In this document: positions 1-7,025 of the stretch, piece by piece
Numbering within the stretch: position 1 is the first letter of the stretch
Layout: every line of letters begins with the position of its first letter
Source: Oscillospiraceae bacterium
Lineage (GTDB): Bacteria > Bacillota > Clostridia > Oscillospirales > Ruminococcaceae
DNA length: 33,262 nt
Direction of reading: 5' to 3'
Assembly: GCA_017518255.1 (NCBI GenBank)
Contig: JAFWVK010000073.1
Location: 1 to 33,262, forward strand
Notes under the pieces: generated by a model
The model's database searches: none
Told to the model about the DNA's origin: nothing
The model's input: the letters and a program-made list of their open reading frames with translations, nothing else
Position numbers and translations under genes: made by a program

Positions 1-61
1 ACATTGTCCCCAGACCCCGTTGTATAATATAAAGAGCGAATTTACTATCTTTTACATAAAG

Positions 62-188
62 TGGGATTCCAAAGGGACAGCGTCCCTTTGGCGGGGGTTG
101 GGGCGGAGCCCCATTATGGATACATCGCAGATACCGCTTTTTCGACAGACTGAGGGAAGGAACACAGTTCCTTCCCTCTTATTTTTTT
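62..188 (+). repeat. Intergenic repeat, copy 1 (copy 2 at 30601-30719)
   Basis: This gene-free stretch holds a perfect 10-bp hairpin (69-78 with 82-91), a GGGG/CCCC hairpin just after it, a linker containing ATTATGGATACATCGCAG, and a terminator hairpin. The same series of elements, with close sequence identity, recurs near 30601-30719 in the same orientation, so it is a dispersed intergenic repeat. No open frame of convincing quality crosses it. Confidence 0.8.
152..188 (+). terminator. Plus-strand intrinsic terminator
   Basis: An 11-bp perfect stem (152-162 with 168-178, loop CACAG) is followed by TTATTTTTTT on the plus strand. The minus side has no U run directly after the stem, so it probably ends a plus-strand transcript that enters from the left of the window. 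It forms the right end of the dispersed repeat. Confidence 0.75.
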
Positions 189-198
189 AAGATTCTGT

Positions 199-834
199 TC
201 AATCAAGCTGTCCGGGCAGCTTCAGCTTTACCTTTGCGGGAAACTGCCGGTCAAATTCCTCAAATTCTGCCGGATTTTTCTCTGCGGCATAATACGCAGC
301 CGGCGTCTGATACACGCCCGTGATGCCGCCGAGATATCCCGGAATCAGCTCTTTGCAAAGAAAGAACGATGCATCGGCGCCCTCCGGCAGATCATGATAC
401 CGGATGCCGAATTCCGAAGCATAGCGGAAACCGCTTTTGCCGTAAAAGGCGATATTCCCCTCGAACAGCACTGCGCCGAAACCGCGTGCGGCAGCCTTTT
501 CCAGTGTATAATCGAGCAGATGCTTTCCGTATCCGCTCCGCTGAAGTGCCGGTGCAATGCAGATCGGTCCCATTGTCAGGACATCAACTGTGCTGCCGTC
601 ATCGGCGAGAATTACGGTTTTCGCAAACAGGTTCTGCCCGATCAGTCTGCCGTCCTGCTCCATGACAAAGCCAAGTTCCGGGATATAAGCTGGGTCATTC
701 CGCAGGATGCGGGTGACATAATGCTCCGTGCAGCCGGGGTGGTATACATTCCAGAATGCCTCCCGGATGAGAAGCTCCGTATTCCGATAATCTTCGGGTC
801 TTTCTAAGCGAATGGTAAAGTCATTTGATTTCAT
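199..834 (-). CDS. GNAT family N-acetyltransferase
   Basis: A 211-residue protein with the GNAT fold, which transfers an acetyl group from acetyl-CoA to an amine; the acceptor here cannot be predicted. The acetyl-CoA binding motif A is visible as ICIAPALQRSGYGKHLL (Q-R-x-G-x-G type), followed by the usual helix and by FYGKSGFRYA, the typical beta-bulge region of the family. The start at 834 is supported by AGGAGG seven bases upstream. It lies 141 bases behind purA on the same strand, and that gap holds a long imperfect inverted repeat, so read-through from purA with a structured leader is possible. Family confident, substrate unknown. Confidence 0.85.
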   Translation of the reverse strand: MKSNDFTIRLERPEDYRNTELLIREAFWNVYHPGCTEHYVTRILRNDPAYIPELGFVMEQDGRLIGQNLFAKTVILADDGSTVDVLTMGPICIAPALQRSGYGKHLLDYTLEKAAARGFGAVLFEGNIAFYGKSGFRYASEFGIRYHDLPEGADASFFLCKELIPGYLGGITGVYQTPAAYYAAEKNPAEFEEFDRQFPAKVKLKLPGQLD

Positions 835-865
835 TGTTTATCCTCCTGAAAAATTGTTGACGTCA

Positions 866-931
866 ATTGCCGTTTGGCTGGGAGGTTTTGGCAGATTGCC
901 GACAAACCTCCCGGTCAGCCTGCAATCTCCG
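866..931 (-). other. Long imperfect inverted repeat between purA and the acetyltransferase
   Basis: GGGAGGTTT (880-888) pairs perfectly with AAACCTCCC (904-912). Inside is a small GGCA/TGCC hairpin (890-893 with 897-900). Outside, GGCTG/CAGCC and ATTGC/GCAAT continue the stem with bulges. A 10-bp palindrome TTGACGTCAA (857-866) adjoins. There is no good U tract directly after the stem on the minus strand, so it may be a leader structure of the downstream gene or a weak terminator of purA. Confidence 0.6.
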
Positions 932-975
932 GTGTACCCTTGAATTTCAAACAATTCTCTCCTTAAAATCTGATT

Positions 976-2250
976 TCAGCGATAGATCATATCGGCGCGG
1001 TCGGGACCGGTCGAGATCATCGTAATCGGGCAGTCGATGCGCTTTTCAATAAAGTCGATGTAATCCTTTGCTTCCTTCGGCAGCTTATCATATTCCGTGA
1101 TGCCGGAGATATCGCACTTCCAGCCCGGCAGCTTCTCATAGACCGGCTTTGCGCGGTCAAGACGGTCGCCGCTTGGGAATTCGGTCGTGCGCTCGCCGTC
1201 AATTTCATAGGCGACACAGACCGGAATCTCATCGAGATAGCCGAGAACGTCAATCAGCGAGAGTGCGACATCGGTTGTGCCCTGAAGCGCAACGCCGTAA
1301 CGGGTTGCAACAGCGTCAAACCATCCCATTCTGCGCGGTCTGCCGGTCGTTGCGCCGAATTCGCCGTCACTGCCGCCCTTTCTGCGCAGCACATCCGCTT
1401 CGTCACCGAAAATCTCGGTTGTGAACGGACCTGCACCGACGCAGGAGGAATATGCCTTGACAACGGTAATGACGCGGTTGATTGCGTGCGGCGGCAGGCA
1501 GGCACCGACTGCGCCGTAGCCTGCGAGCGTCGAAGAGGAAGTAGTCATCGGGTAAATGCCGTTCGTCAGGTCACGCAGAGCGCCGAGCTGACCTTCCAGC
1601 AGAATACTCTTGTTTTCCTTGACCGCAGCATGCATCAGTTCTGCCATGTTACAGAGATATGGCTTAACAAGCTCTGCCGTTTTCCGGAGATATGCGAGGA
1701 TATCCTCCTTTTTCAGCGGCTCGGCATCCGGATAGAGACCGGCGATGGTGGCGTTTTTGATGATGCAGACACGCTCAACCTTTTCTTCCAGATTTGCATT
1801 GAAAAGCTCTGCAAGCTGAAAGCCGATTTTCATTGCCTTGTCTGCGTAATGCGGTGCAATACCGGACTGTGTGGAACCGAAGCTGTGTTTGCCCAGACGC
1901 TGCTCCTCCAGCTTATCAAAAAGAACATGATACGGCATGACGAGCTGTGCGCGGTCGGAGATCCGGATATCCGGCATCGGAACATTTCCTTTCCGGATTT
2001 CTGCCAGTTCCTTCTGAAATGCATCCGGATTAAACGCTGCACCCGGACCGATGATATTGACTGTTCCCGGCTGGAAAACACCGGACGGAAGAATATGCAG
2101 GACATATTTTCCGTAATCATTAATAATAGTATGGCCGGCATTGGCGCCGCCCTGAAACCGGATTACATAATCCGCATCGGCAGCAAAGACATCGGTCAGC
2201 TTGCCTTTTCCTTCGTCGCCCCAGTTTCCGCCAACAATCGCAGTAATCAT
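976..2250 (-). CDS. purA: Adenylosuccinate synthetase (divergent PurA)
   Basis: Converts IMP and aspartate with GTP to adenylosuccinate, the first committed step to AMP, in the cytoplasm. The P-loop-like GNWGDEGKG is at residues 8-16 and catalytic His40 lies in QGGANAGHT; TSSST is near 237-241 and the C-terminal SxGPDR motif is present. Length is 424 residues, as usual. The start at 2250 was chosen because MITAIVGGNWGDEGKG matches the family N-terminus and AAAGGA precedes it; the longer open frame to 2343 lacks support. Oddity: where the family normally has EGAQGT this protein reads EGQLGA (from residue 219), so the Gln that contacts the reaction intermediate is shifted by one. It has its own sigma-A promoter with a leader of about 75 bases. 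Confidence 0.95.
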   Translation of the reverse strand: MITAIVGGNWGDEGKGKLTDVFAADADYVIRFQGGANAGHTIINDYGKYVLHILPSGVFQPGTVNIIGPGAAFNPDAFQKELAEIRKGNVPMPDIRISDRAQLVMPYHVLFDKLEEQRLGKHSFGSTQSGIAPHYADKAMKIGFQLAELFNANLEEKVERVCIIKNATIAGLYPDAEPLKKEDILAYLRKTAELVKPYLCNMAELMHAAVKENKSILLEGQLGALRDLTNGIYPMTTSSSTLAGYGAVGACLPPHAINRVITVVKAYSSCVGAGPFTTEIFGDEADVLRRKGGSDGEFGATTGRPRRMGWFDAVATRYGVALQGTTDVALSLIDVLGYLDEIPVCVAYEIDGERTTEFPSGDRLDRAKPVYEKLPGWKCDISGITEYDKLPKEAKDYIDFIEKRIDCPITMISTGPDRADMIYR

Positions 2251-2333
2251 AGTTCCTTTCGTTTCCTTTCCGGCAGACGGAGCGCCTGCCAACGGTCTGC
2301 GCTCTGTGCGCAAACGCATAAAATTACAGATAT

Positions 2334-2362
2334 ATAATACCACAAAATACCGGTCTTGTCAA
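2334..2362 (-). promoter_or_regulatory. Sigma-A promoter of purA
   Basis: On the minus strand a perfect -35 TTGACA (2357-2362) and -10 TATTAT (2334-2339) are separated by 17 bases. Transcription would start near 2327 and give a leader of about 75 bases before purA. Confidence 0.8.
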
Positions 2363-2435
2363 GCATACCGCTCACAGTGGGAACGGATAATTCTATTGCG
2401 GCATAACACGGTTCGTTCACAGGAAGTATTATATC

Positions 2436-2464
2436 TTGCATTTTGAAAAAAGATGTGGTATAAT
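2436..2464 (+). promoter_or_regulatory. Sigma-A promoter of the zinc-ribbon protein operon
   Basis: TTGCAT (2436-2441), 17-base spacer, TATAAT (2459-2464). It is divergent from the purA promoter and about 135 bases before the chosen start at 2599. Confidence 0.75.
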
Positions 2465-2598
2465 GAAAATAGTATATTATTTTGTCTGTCAGTTTTCTGT
2501 TTCTCAGGATGCTTCGGAGAAACAGAGAAAAGAGTGTGATGCCGGTTTGTTCCGTCAATGTACCGGACGGAAGCACCGGTTATAAAGGAGGGGATTTT

Positions 2599-4401
2599 AT
2601 GACTTGTCCGGAATGTCATGCAAAAGTACCGGATCAGTTTTCATTCTGTCCGCGCTGCGGATTGCAGGTAAAGGCAATTCAGCCGGAGGTTGCGGAGAAA
2701 CTGTCTGCTTTCAAGGCAAGGGAATCGGAAAAGCAAAGCAAACGCGCTTCACGTATTGCTGCGAAGCAGGCGAAAGAACAGCCGCCGCATCCTGCGCAGA
2801 CACGCCGTCCCGATCAGGCTGCGGTCGGTCAGGCGCTGGATCAGGCGCTTGAACAGAATCGGCCGCGGCAGGATAAGCCGCAGCCTTCACAAAATGTGCC
2901 GCCCTCTCAGGCGCGTTATACAGCGCCTGAGCAAAAACCGTGGCCGGTGAGTGACCGTGTGCAGCAGCCGACTCCGAACCGGAGTTCTCAGCCGACGCAG
3001 CTGGAGGCAGCCGCTGCCGCAAGCGTATTGCAGCAGGCAAAACAACAGACAGGAACAAAGTCTCCTGTTACACCTTCGCCGGCACCCGCTCCGGCTCCGG
3101 CTCCGCAGAGACCTATGGTCAGTGAGAAGCCGGCTGCACCCGCACCCGCTCCTGCTCCGGCTCCGCAGAAGCCTGCGGTTAATGGGAAACCGGCTGCACC
3201 TGCTCCTGCTCCTGCTCCGCAGGGCGGTCAATATGCTAAAAATCAGGAGCCGCGCTGGAGACAAAAAGAACGGGAAGCGAATGCAGCCGCAGGGATTGCT
3301 GCTGCCCCGGCGGCTGTGCCGTCAGCACGCCCGAACGCTCCTGCGAATCCGGCACCTGCTCCGAAACAGCAGGCATCCGGCGGTTCAAAACCGTGGGAGA
3401 AAACGCCTGCTGCGGTTCCGCCCTCTGCCGTTCCGGATAAATCTGCAAAGCCTGCCGGTTCTTCGCCGAAAAAGCAGTCTTCGTTCGGAAAACTCAATGC
3501 TGCACTTTGCGGCTTGCTGGCAGTGAATCTGATCGGCGGCGGTTTTATCCTCACAAAAGTGATGGGGAAAAATCAAAAGGATGACAACAGCTCTCAGAGC
3601 AGCAACACCTCGCAGGTTGCTATGTCAGAGACAACAACAGTGAAAACCGAACCGACAACCACAACTGCGAAAGAAACAACAACCACAACCGAAAAGAAAA
3701 CTACGACGACCAAATCGGAAACGACTACAACCAAAACCGAATCTACCTCATCGAAAACGGAGCCGACAACGACTACAACAAAAGCGACAACCAGTCAGAC
3801 GACAACGACGCAGGCTCCGGTTGACAAGCATTCCGGCGCACAGTACAAGATTGATTATCCGGGTGTTGCGTTCGCGGACAATGCAAATGATCCGTTCAGT
3901 CCGCCGAAGCTTTATACCAGAGCATCCAATGAGGACGGGCGCGCTGTTCAGGAGGAGGCTGCCAAGAGTGCAATGGCATCTCTGCCGGTTCGCTGGCTCG
4001 ATATGGCAAACCCGATCGGTGTCAACAATGATGACAAACTGCTTCGCTATGTGACCAATGCTTATCCCGTTCCGACACTCGGTTACAATCTTCCGGCTGC
4101 GGTAGACCTCTATATTCACGAGGGTGTCAAGGGACACGGAAACTATCTCCGCCGCATTGACTACTATTTCGGCAATCATCAGGATGACAGAAGCGGATAT
4201 ACATGGACAAGAGCCGAAATGTATCAGACATTCCAGCAGCTTGTAAAGTCTGCACAGGGACGCTTCGGCGCCGGAACCAAAATCAGTGACAGTTCCGAAG
4301 AGCATTACCGGTTCTCGACACAGAGCGGCGGACTGGTTGACATTTATTTCTATAATCTCAGCGGCAGGTATATGGTTCGTGTCGCACGTTCCAATAACTA
4401 A
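2599..4401 (+). CDS. Zinc-ribbon, single-pass membrane protein with Pro/Ala and Thr-rich linkers
   Basis: Not a named family that I recognise. Reading order in 600 residues: an N-terminal zinc ribbon (Cys3, Cys6, Cys17, Cys20); a Lys/Gln-rich then Ala-Pro-rich cytoplasmic linker with repeated APAPAP blocks to about residue 295; one membrane segment at about 297-322; a Thr-rich stalk (about 344-405, runs of TTT with Lys and Glu); and a globular C-terminal domain of about 185 residues. The topology predicted from this order is zinc ribbon inside, C-terminal domain outside. The start at 2599 has AAAGGAGGGG eight bases upstream; the longer open frame from 2482 would include the ribosome binding site and is rejected. 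It is 14 bases ahead of the papain-like gene, so the two form an operon. Confidence 0.85.
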   Translation: MTCPECHAKVPDQFSFCPRCGLQVKAIQPEVAEKLSAFKARESEKQSKRASRIAAKQAKEQPPHPAQTRRPDQAAVGQALDQALEQNRPRQDKPQPSQNVPPSQARYTAPEQKPWPVSDRVQQPTPNRSSQPTQLEAAAAASVLQQAKQQTGTKSPVTPSPAPAPAPAPQRPMVSEKPAAPAPAPAPAPQKPAVNGKPAAPAPAPAPQGGQYAKNQEPRWRQKEREANAAAGIAAAPAAVPSARPNAPANPAPAPKQQASGGSKPWEKTPAAVPPSAVPDKSAKPAGSSPKKQSSFGKLNAALCGLLAVNLIGGGFILTKVMGKNQKDDNSSQSSNTSQVAMSETTTVKTEPTTTTAKETTTTTEKKTTTTKSETTTTKTESTSSKTEPTTTTTKATTSQTTTTQAPVDKHSGAQYKIDYPGVAFADNANDPFSPPKLYTRASNEDGRAVQEEAAKSAMASLPVRWLDMANPIGVNNDDKLLRYVTNAYPVPTLGYNLPAAVDLYIHEGVKGHGNYLRRIDYYFGNHQDDRSGYTWTRAEMYQTFQQLVKSAQGRFGAGTKISDSSEEHYRFSTQSGGLVDIYFYNLSGRYMVRVARSNN

Positions 4402-4415
4402 GGAGGATACGGCTG

Positions 4416-5270
4416 ATGGCAATTCTGGATGCGTTTGCACGCGGGCTCGACAGACTCGCGAATAAAATTGACAGCCTTTCGGATTCGCAGCAGCTGAATC
4501 AGGATACTGAATTTTCCATTATGGATAAGGATTACTGCTGGGAGGATCTTGACTATGCCGGGGATGCAACGATGCAGCGGCATGTCGTGACCGGTCAGTG
4601 CAGAATCGTCGGGAAATACGGAGCTGTTCTGGACAGGGGTACACAGGAGGAAATGGAGCAGGCGATGATCCGCCGTTCCGCCTATGAGGCAGCGCTGCAT
4701 AAAAGTGCGCCGGTGTTTCCGCAGCAGACGGAATCGGAACCGCTTCCTTCCGTTACGCATCCGCCGGTGCTGGCGCAGTACGGCGATATCATAGGAGTTG
4801 TCCGGGCGAAGGGTGCTTATGAGCATTACGGGATTTATGTCAGCGATACCTGCGTGGTGCATTACGGCATTCCCTCCGGCAAGACGCTGAGGCCCTCGGT
4901 TCATGCGACCAGTCTTCGGCATTTTCTCGGAAGTGATACGGATTATTTTGTGCTTGACTTCCCGCAGCCGTATCAGCCGCCGGTTCGGCTCGGCAATCAG
5001 GGCTCGGTTCCGCATTCGGAAACTGTTTCCGAAGAACTGGCAAGGCAGCTGCATCAGACCTACGGCTATCATCTTTATTCACCGGAAGAAACTGTTGCAA
5101 GAGCAAAATCCCGGTTGGGCGAAACCAGCTACAACCTCTTCACGAACAATTGTGAGCATTTTGCAATCTGGTGTAAGACCGGTGTCAGTGAGTCCATTCA
5201 GGTTTCCGGTATGCTTCAGACACTCGTGAAAAATGCACGCTGGCAATTCCGGAAGCCGGTGTTCCGGTAA
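4416..5270 (+). CDS. LRAT/NC-domain papain-like protein
   Basis: A 284-residue protein with the circularly permuted papain-like fold of the LRAT/NC (NlpC/P60-related) superfamily. The first conserved block YGDIIGVVR...EHYGIYV carries the probable catalytic His137; the second block FTNNCEHFAIWC carries the probable nucleophile Cys246. In this superfamily these are acyltransferases, thioesterases or amidases; the substrate here is unknown. There is no signal peptide or membrane segment, so it should act in the cytoplasm, or be recruited by its upstream partner. AAGGAGG precedes the start. It is the last gene of the operon, followed by a terminator at 5305-5356. Confidence 0.8.
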   Translation: MAILDAFARGLDRLANKIDSLSDSQQLNQDTEFSIMDKDYCWEDLDYAGDATMQRHVVTGQCRIVGKYGAVLDRGTQEEMEQAMIRRSAYEAALHKSAPVFPQQTESEPLPSVTHPPVLAQYGDIIGVVRAKGAYEHYGIYVSDTCVVHYGIPSGKTLRPSVHATSLRHFLGSDTDYFVLDFPQPYQPPVRLGNQGSVPHSETVSEELARQLHQTYGYHLYSPEETVARAKSRLGETSYNLFTNNCEHFAIWCKTGVSESIQVSGMLQTLVKNARWQFRKPVFR

Positions 5271-5304
5271 TCGGTTTTCTGTTTGACAGTCTATTTACAT
5301 ATAC

Positions 5305-5356
5305 AAAAAAGCGGTCATTCTCTGCACAGGCAGAGGGTGACCGCTTGATTGTTTTC
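5305..5356 (+). terminator. Intrinsic terminator after the papain-like gene
   Basis: GCGGTCA (5311-5317) pairs with TGACCGC (5338-5344), and CTCTGC (5320-5325) with GCAGAG (5330-5335), joined by two U-G wobbles that form only in plus-strand RNA. The tail is TTGATTGTTTT. A run of A before the stem could also serve the minus strand. Confidence 0.75.
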
Positions 5357-5474
5357 GGGAGATGTCGGAAATTGTTTGCACGCAGCCCTTTCGGCGGGGG
5401 AGGGGCTGATTTTGTCGAAATACCGATGTTTTTGCGCCCTCCCCCTCTTGCGCTTCCGGTGCGGGGGAGGGGGT

Positions 5475-5619
5475 GCGCACCGCGCGGAGCCCGCGCTGGC
5501 GAAACCGCTTCCCGTTCTATGGTGGTATAGAAGAGGCACAGCCACAGGAATACTAAACATAATTCGAGTTCTGCAATCTACACTGTTCAAAATAGAATCT
5601 GCACTGTTCAGACTAGCAG
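5475..5619 (+). repeat. Intergenic direct repeat, copy 1
   Basis: A segment of about 145 bases that recurs at 5803-5951 with high identity: both begin GCGCACCGCGCGG, contain CCGCTTCCCGTTCTAT, AGAAGAGGCACAGCCACAGG and CATAATTCGAGTTCTG, and end with AATAGAATCTGCACTGTTCA. Just before it, CCCTCCCCC (5438-5446) faces GGGGGAGGG (5463-5471). No gene is seen; small open frames here look like by-products of base composition. Confidence 0.8.
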
Positions 5620-5648
5620 AACTGTCATTCTTTCTGTTCTTCATCAGA

Positions 5649-5848
5649 TCGGGAAGCGGTATTGGATGCGGGCACTGTGCGGCGGAGCCAGAGAGGAGAG
5701 GATAAGGAAAGAGGGAGCGCGCAGGGGGAGAACCTTAGGGAGAGGGGAGACCGGAGCGGCAGCGACGACTTCCCTCTCCCTGTGGTTCTTCCCCTCGCAT
5801 TCGCGCACCGCGCGGCGGGCAGCGCCCGCTGGTATTTCCGCTTCCCGT
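5649..5848. repeat. Long imperfect inverted repeat, MITE-like
   Basis: The left end CGGGAAGCGG (about 5651) and following GCGGGC, CTG and CGGCG elements are an inverted, diverged copy of the head of the direct repeat (CCGCTTCCCG at about 5840). Between them a strong inner hairpin pairs about 24 bases at 5726-5750 with 5769-5793, only a few positions being unpaired. The whole could fold into a stem of close to 200 bases. There is no transposase gene in the window; a non-autonomous element is an inference. Confidence 0.6.
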
Positions 5849-5951
5849 TCTATAGTGGTACAGAAGAGGCACAGCCACAGGAATACTATACATAATTCGA
5901 GTTCTGTAATCTGACTATTCAAAATAGAATCTGCACTGTTCATACTTGCAG
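5803..5951 (+). repeat. Intergenic direct repeat, copy 2
   Basis: Second copy of the 145-base repeat, offset 328 bases from copy 1. The right two thirds are nearly identical to copy 1; the left part differs by substitutions and small insertions. It ends about 30 bases before the stop of the WYL regulator. Confidence 0.8.
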
Positions 5952-5965
5952 TTTGGCGGATATTG

Positions 5966-5999
5966 AGAGAGGGGGAGGACTTTATTCCTCCCCCTCTCT
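5966..5999 (-). other. Perfect G/C-rich hairpin over the stop codon of the WYL gene
   Basis: AGAGAGGGGGAGGA (5966-5979) pairs with TCCTCCCCCTCTCT (5986-5999), loop CTTTAT. The stop codon of the WYL gene lies in the loop, and one arm encodes its last residues. On the minus strand no U tract follows. It could stabilise or end the LCP-WYL transcript, or mark the edge of the repeat nest. Confidence 0.6.
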
Positions 6000-7025
6000 T
6001 TTCGGCGGGTATTTTTCTGCAAGCTGTGCGGTCAGCTCCGAGAGTGTTCTGCGGAGAGATTCCGGTTCCTGAACCGTCACCCATCTTGTGTATTGCAGCG
6101 CCCAGTGTTCCATAGCTTTCGGATGAACCGTTACCGTTACGGAAAGCTGATCCGGAACCTCTGCCGGAACAATACATGCGCTGTCGCCGAACCAGTCCGT
6201 GATATCTCCGAGAATTCTGACATCTGCCAGAAAGCGGCAGGTGATTCGTTCTCCGCTATACATATAAAGCTGTTCGAGCGTCTGGGTCGGATCCCGAAAC
6301 GGCTCCGGCGGCGGTGTGACGGGTTCCTCCGGCAGCAGATGCATTTCGAGCATCCGGTCGATCCGGTAGTGTGAGATTCCGCAATAGGGTTCCTTGCAGC
6401 AGACGAGATAATACCTCCCCTGCGAGACCAGAATCCGGTAGGGGCTGACCCGGTACAGGCGGGGGAGACCGCTCCCCTCACATCGGGGGACAGGAACCGG
6501 CTTTCCGCCCGGCGCGAGTTCATAGCCGCAATACTGAAATGCAACCTTGCAATTCATCCGGATTGCTTCACAAAGAAGCTCGACAGAATACAGAAGCTGT
6601 TTTGCGGGCGGATGATGCAGATGCACAACTGCTGTCTGAGAATCCTCCGTGAGATTTTCCGCAGCCGGCGAGGCAATCTGCCGGAGCTTCCCTGCCAGCT
6701 CCTCGCGCTGCTGTTCCGGCAGTGCCGGCATACTGTAAAGAAGATCGAGCAACAGCCGCAGTTCGCTTTGTTCGAGCAGCGGCTCCAGATACCAGTCGGT
6801 TTCTCTGGTAAAAAGCTGACCGTCCGGTTTTCGGTGCTGTGAGGAGACTGCGTTCAGCGGAAGACCTGCTTCCTTCATTTGTTCGAGATAGTTTTTCAGT
6901 GTCCTGCGGTTCAGCGTTATCCCGAACCGGCTCTGCATACGCTGGAGCATCTGCTGTTGTGACATTCTGTGCTGTGAATCCGTTTCCTCATGCAGAATCC
7001 GGAGTAATTGAAACATTGCTTTCAT
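5982..7025 (-). CDS. HTH-WYL transcriptional regulator
   Basis: A 347-residue regulator of the WYL family. The N-terminal 60 residues form a DeoR-like helix-turn-helix (FGITLNRRTLKNYLEQMKEAG). The central WYL domain shows YRVSPYRILVSQGRYYLVC and ISHYRIDRM, followed by the usual C-terminal extension (WCX). WYL domains sense small ligands or nucleic acid in other systems; the ligand here is unknown. Its ATG overlaps the LCP stop codon (ATGA), implying translational coupling to the cell-wall ligase gene, and it may regulate that operon. There is no DNA-modification or phage-defence gene beside it, so a defence role is not supported. Confidence 0.85.
   Translation of the reverse strand: MKAMFQLLRILHEETDSQHRMSQQQMLQRMQSRFGITLNRRTLKNYLEQMKEAGLPLNAVSSQHRKPDGQLFTRETDWYLEPLLEQSELRLLLDLLYSMPALPEQQREELAGKLRQIASPAAENLTEDSQTAVVHLHHPPAKQLLYSVELLCEAIRMNCKVAFQYCGYELAPGGKPVPVPRCEGSGLPRLYRVSPYRILVSQGRYYLVCCKEPYCGISHYRIDRMLEMHLLPEEPVTPPPEPFRDPTQTLEQLYMYSGERITCRFLADVRILGDITDWFGDSACIVPAEVPDQLSVTVTVHPKAMEHWALQYTRWVTVQEPESLRRTLSELTAQLAEKYPPKREGEE

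Noticed and set aside
2251..2327. Purine riboswitch in the purA leader
   Set aside because: The leader is only about 75 bases and I see neither the conserved loop-loop sequences nor a terminator/antiterminator pair.
1486..2337. Plus-strand open frame opposite purA
   Set aside because: No ribosome binding site or domain; purA on the other strand is certain.
5644..6177. Open frames across the repeat island
   Set aside because: They follow the G/C-rich repeats and inverted repeats, with no start signals and no family resemblance.
5982..7025. Phage-defence island marked by a WYL regulator
   Set aside because: The neighbours are an LCP ligase and housekeeping genes; no nuclease, methylase or other defence gene is present.
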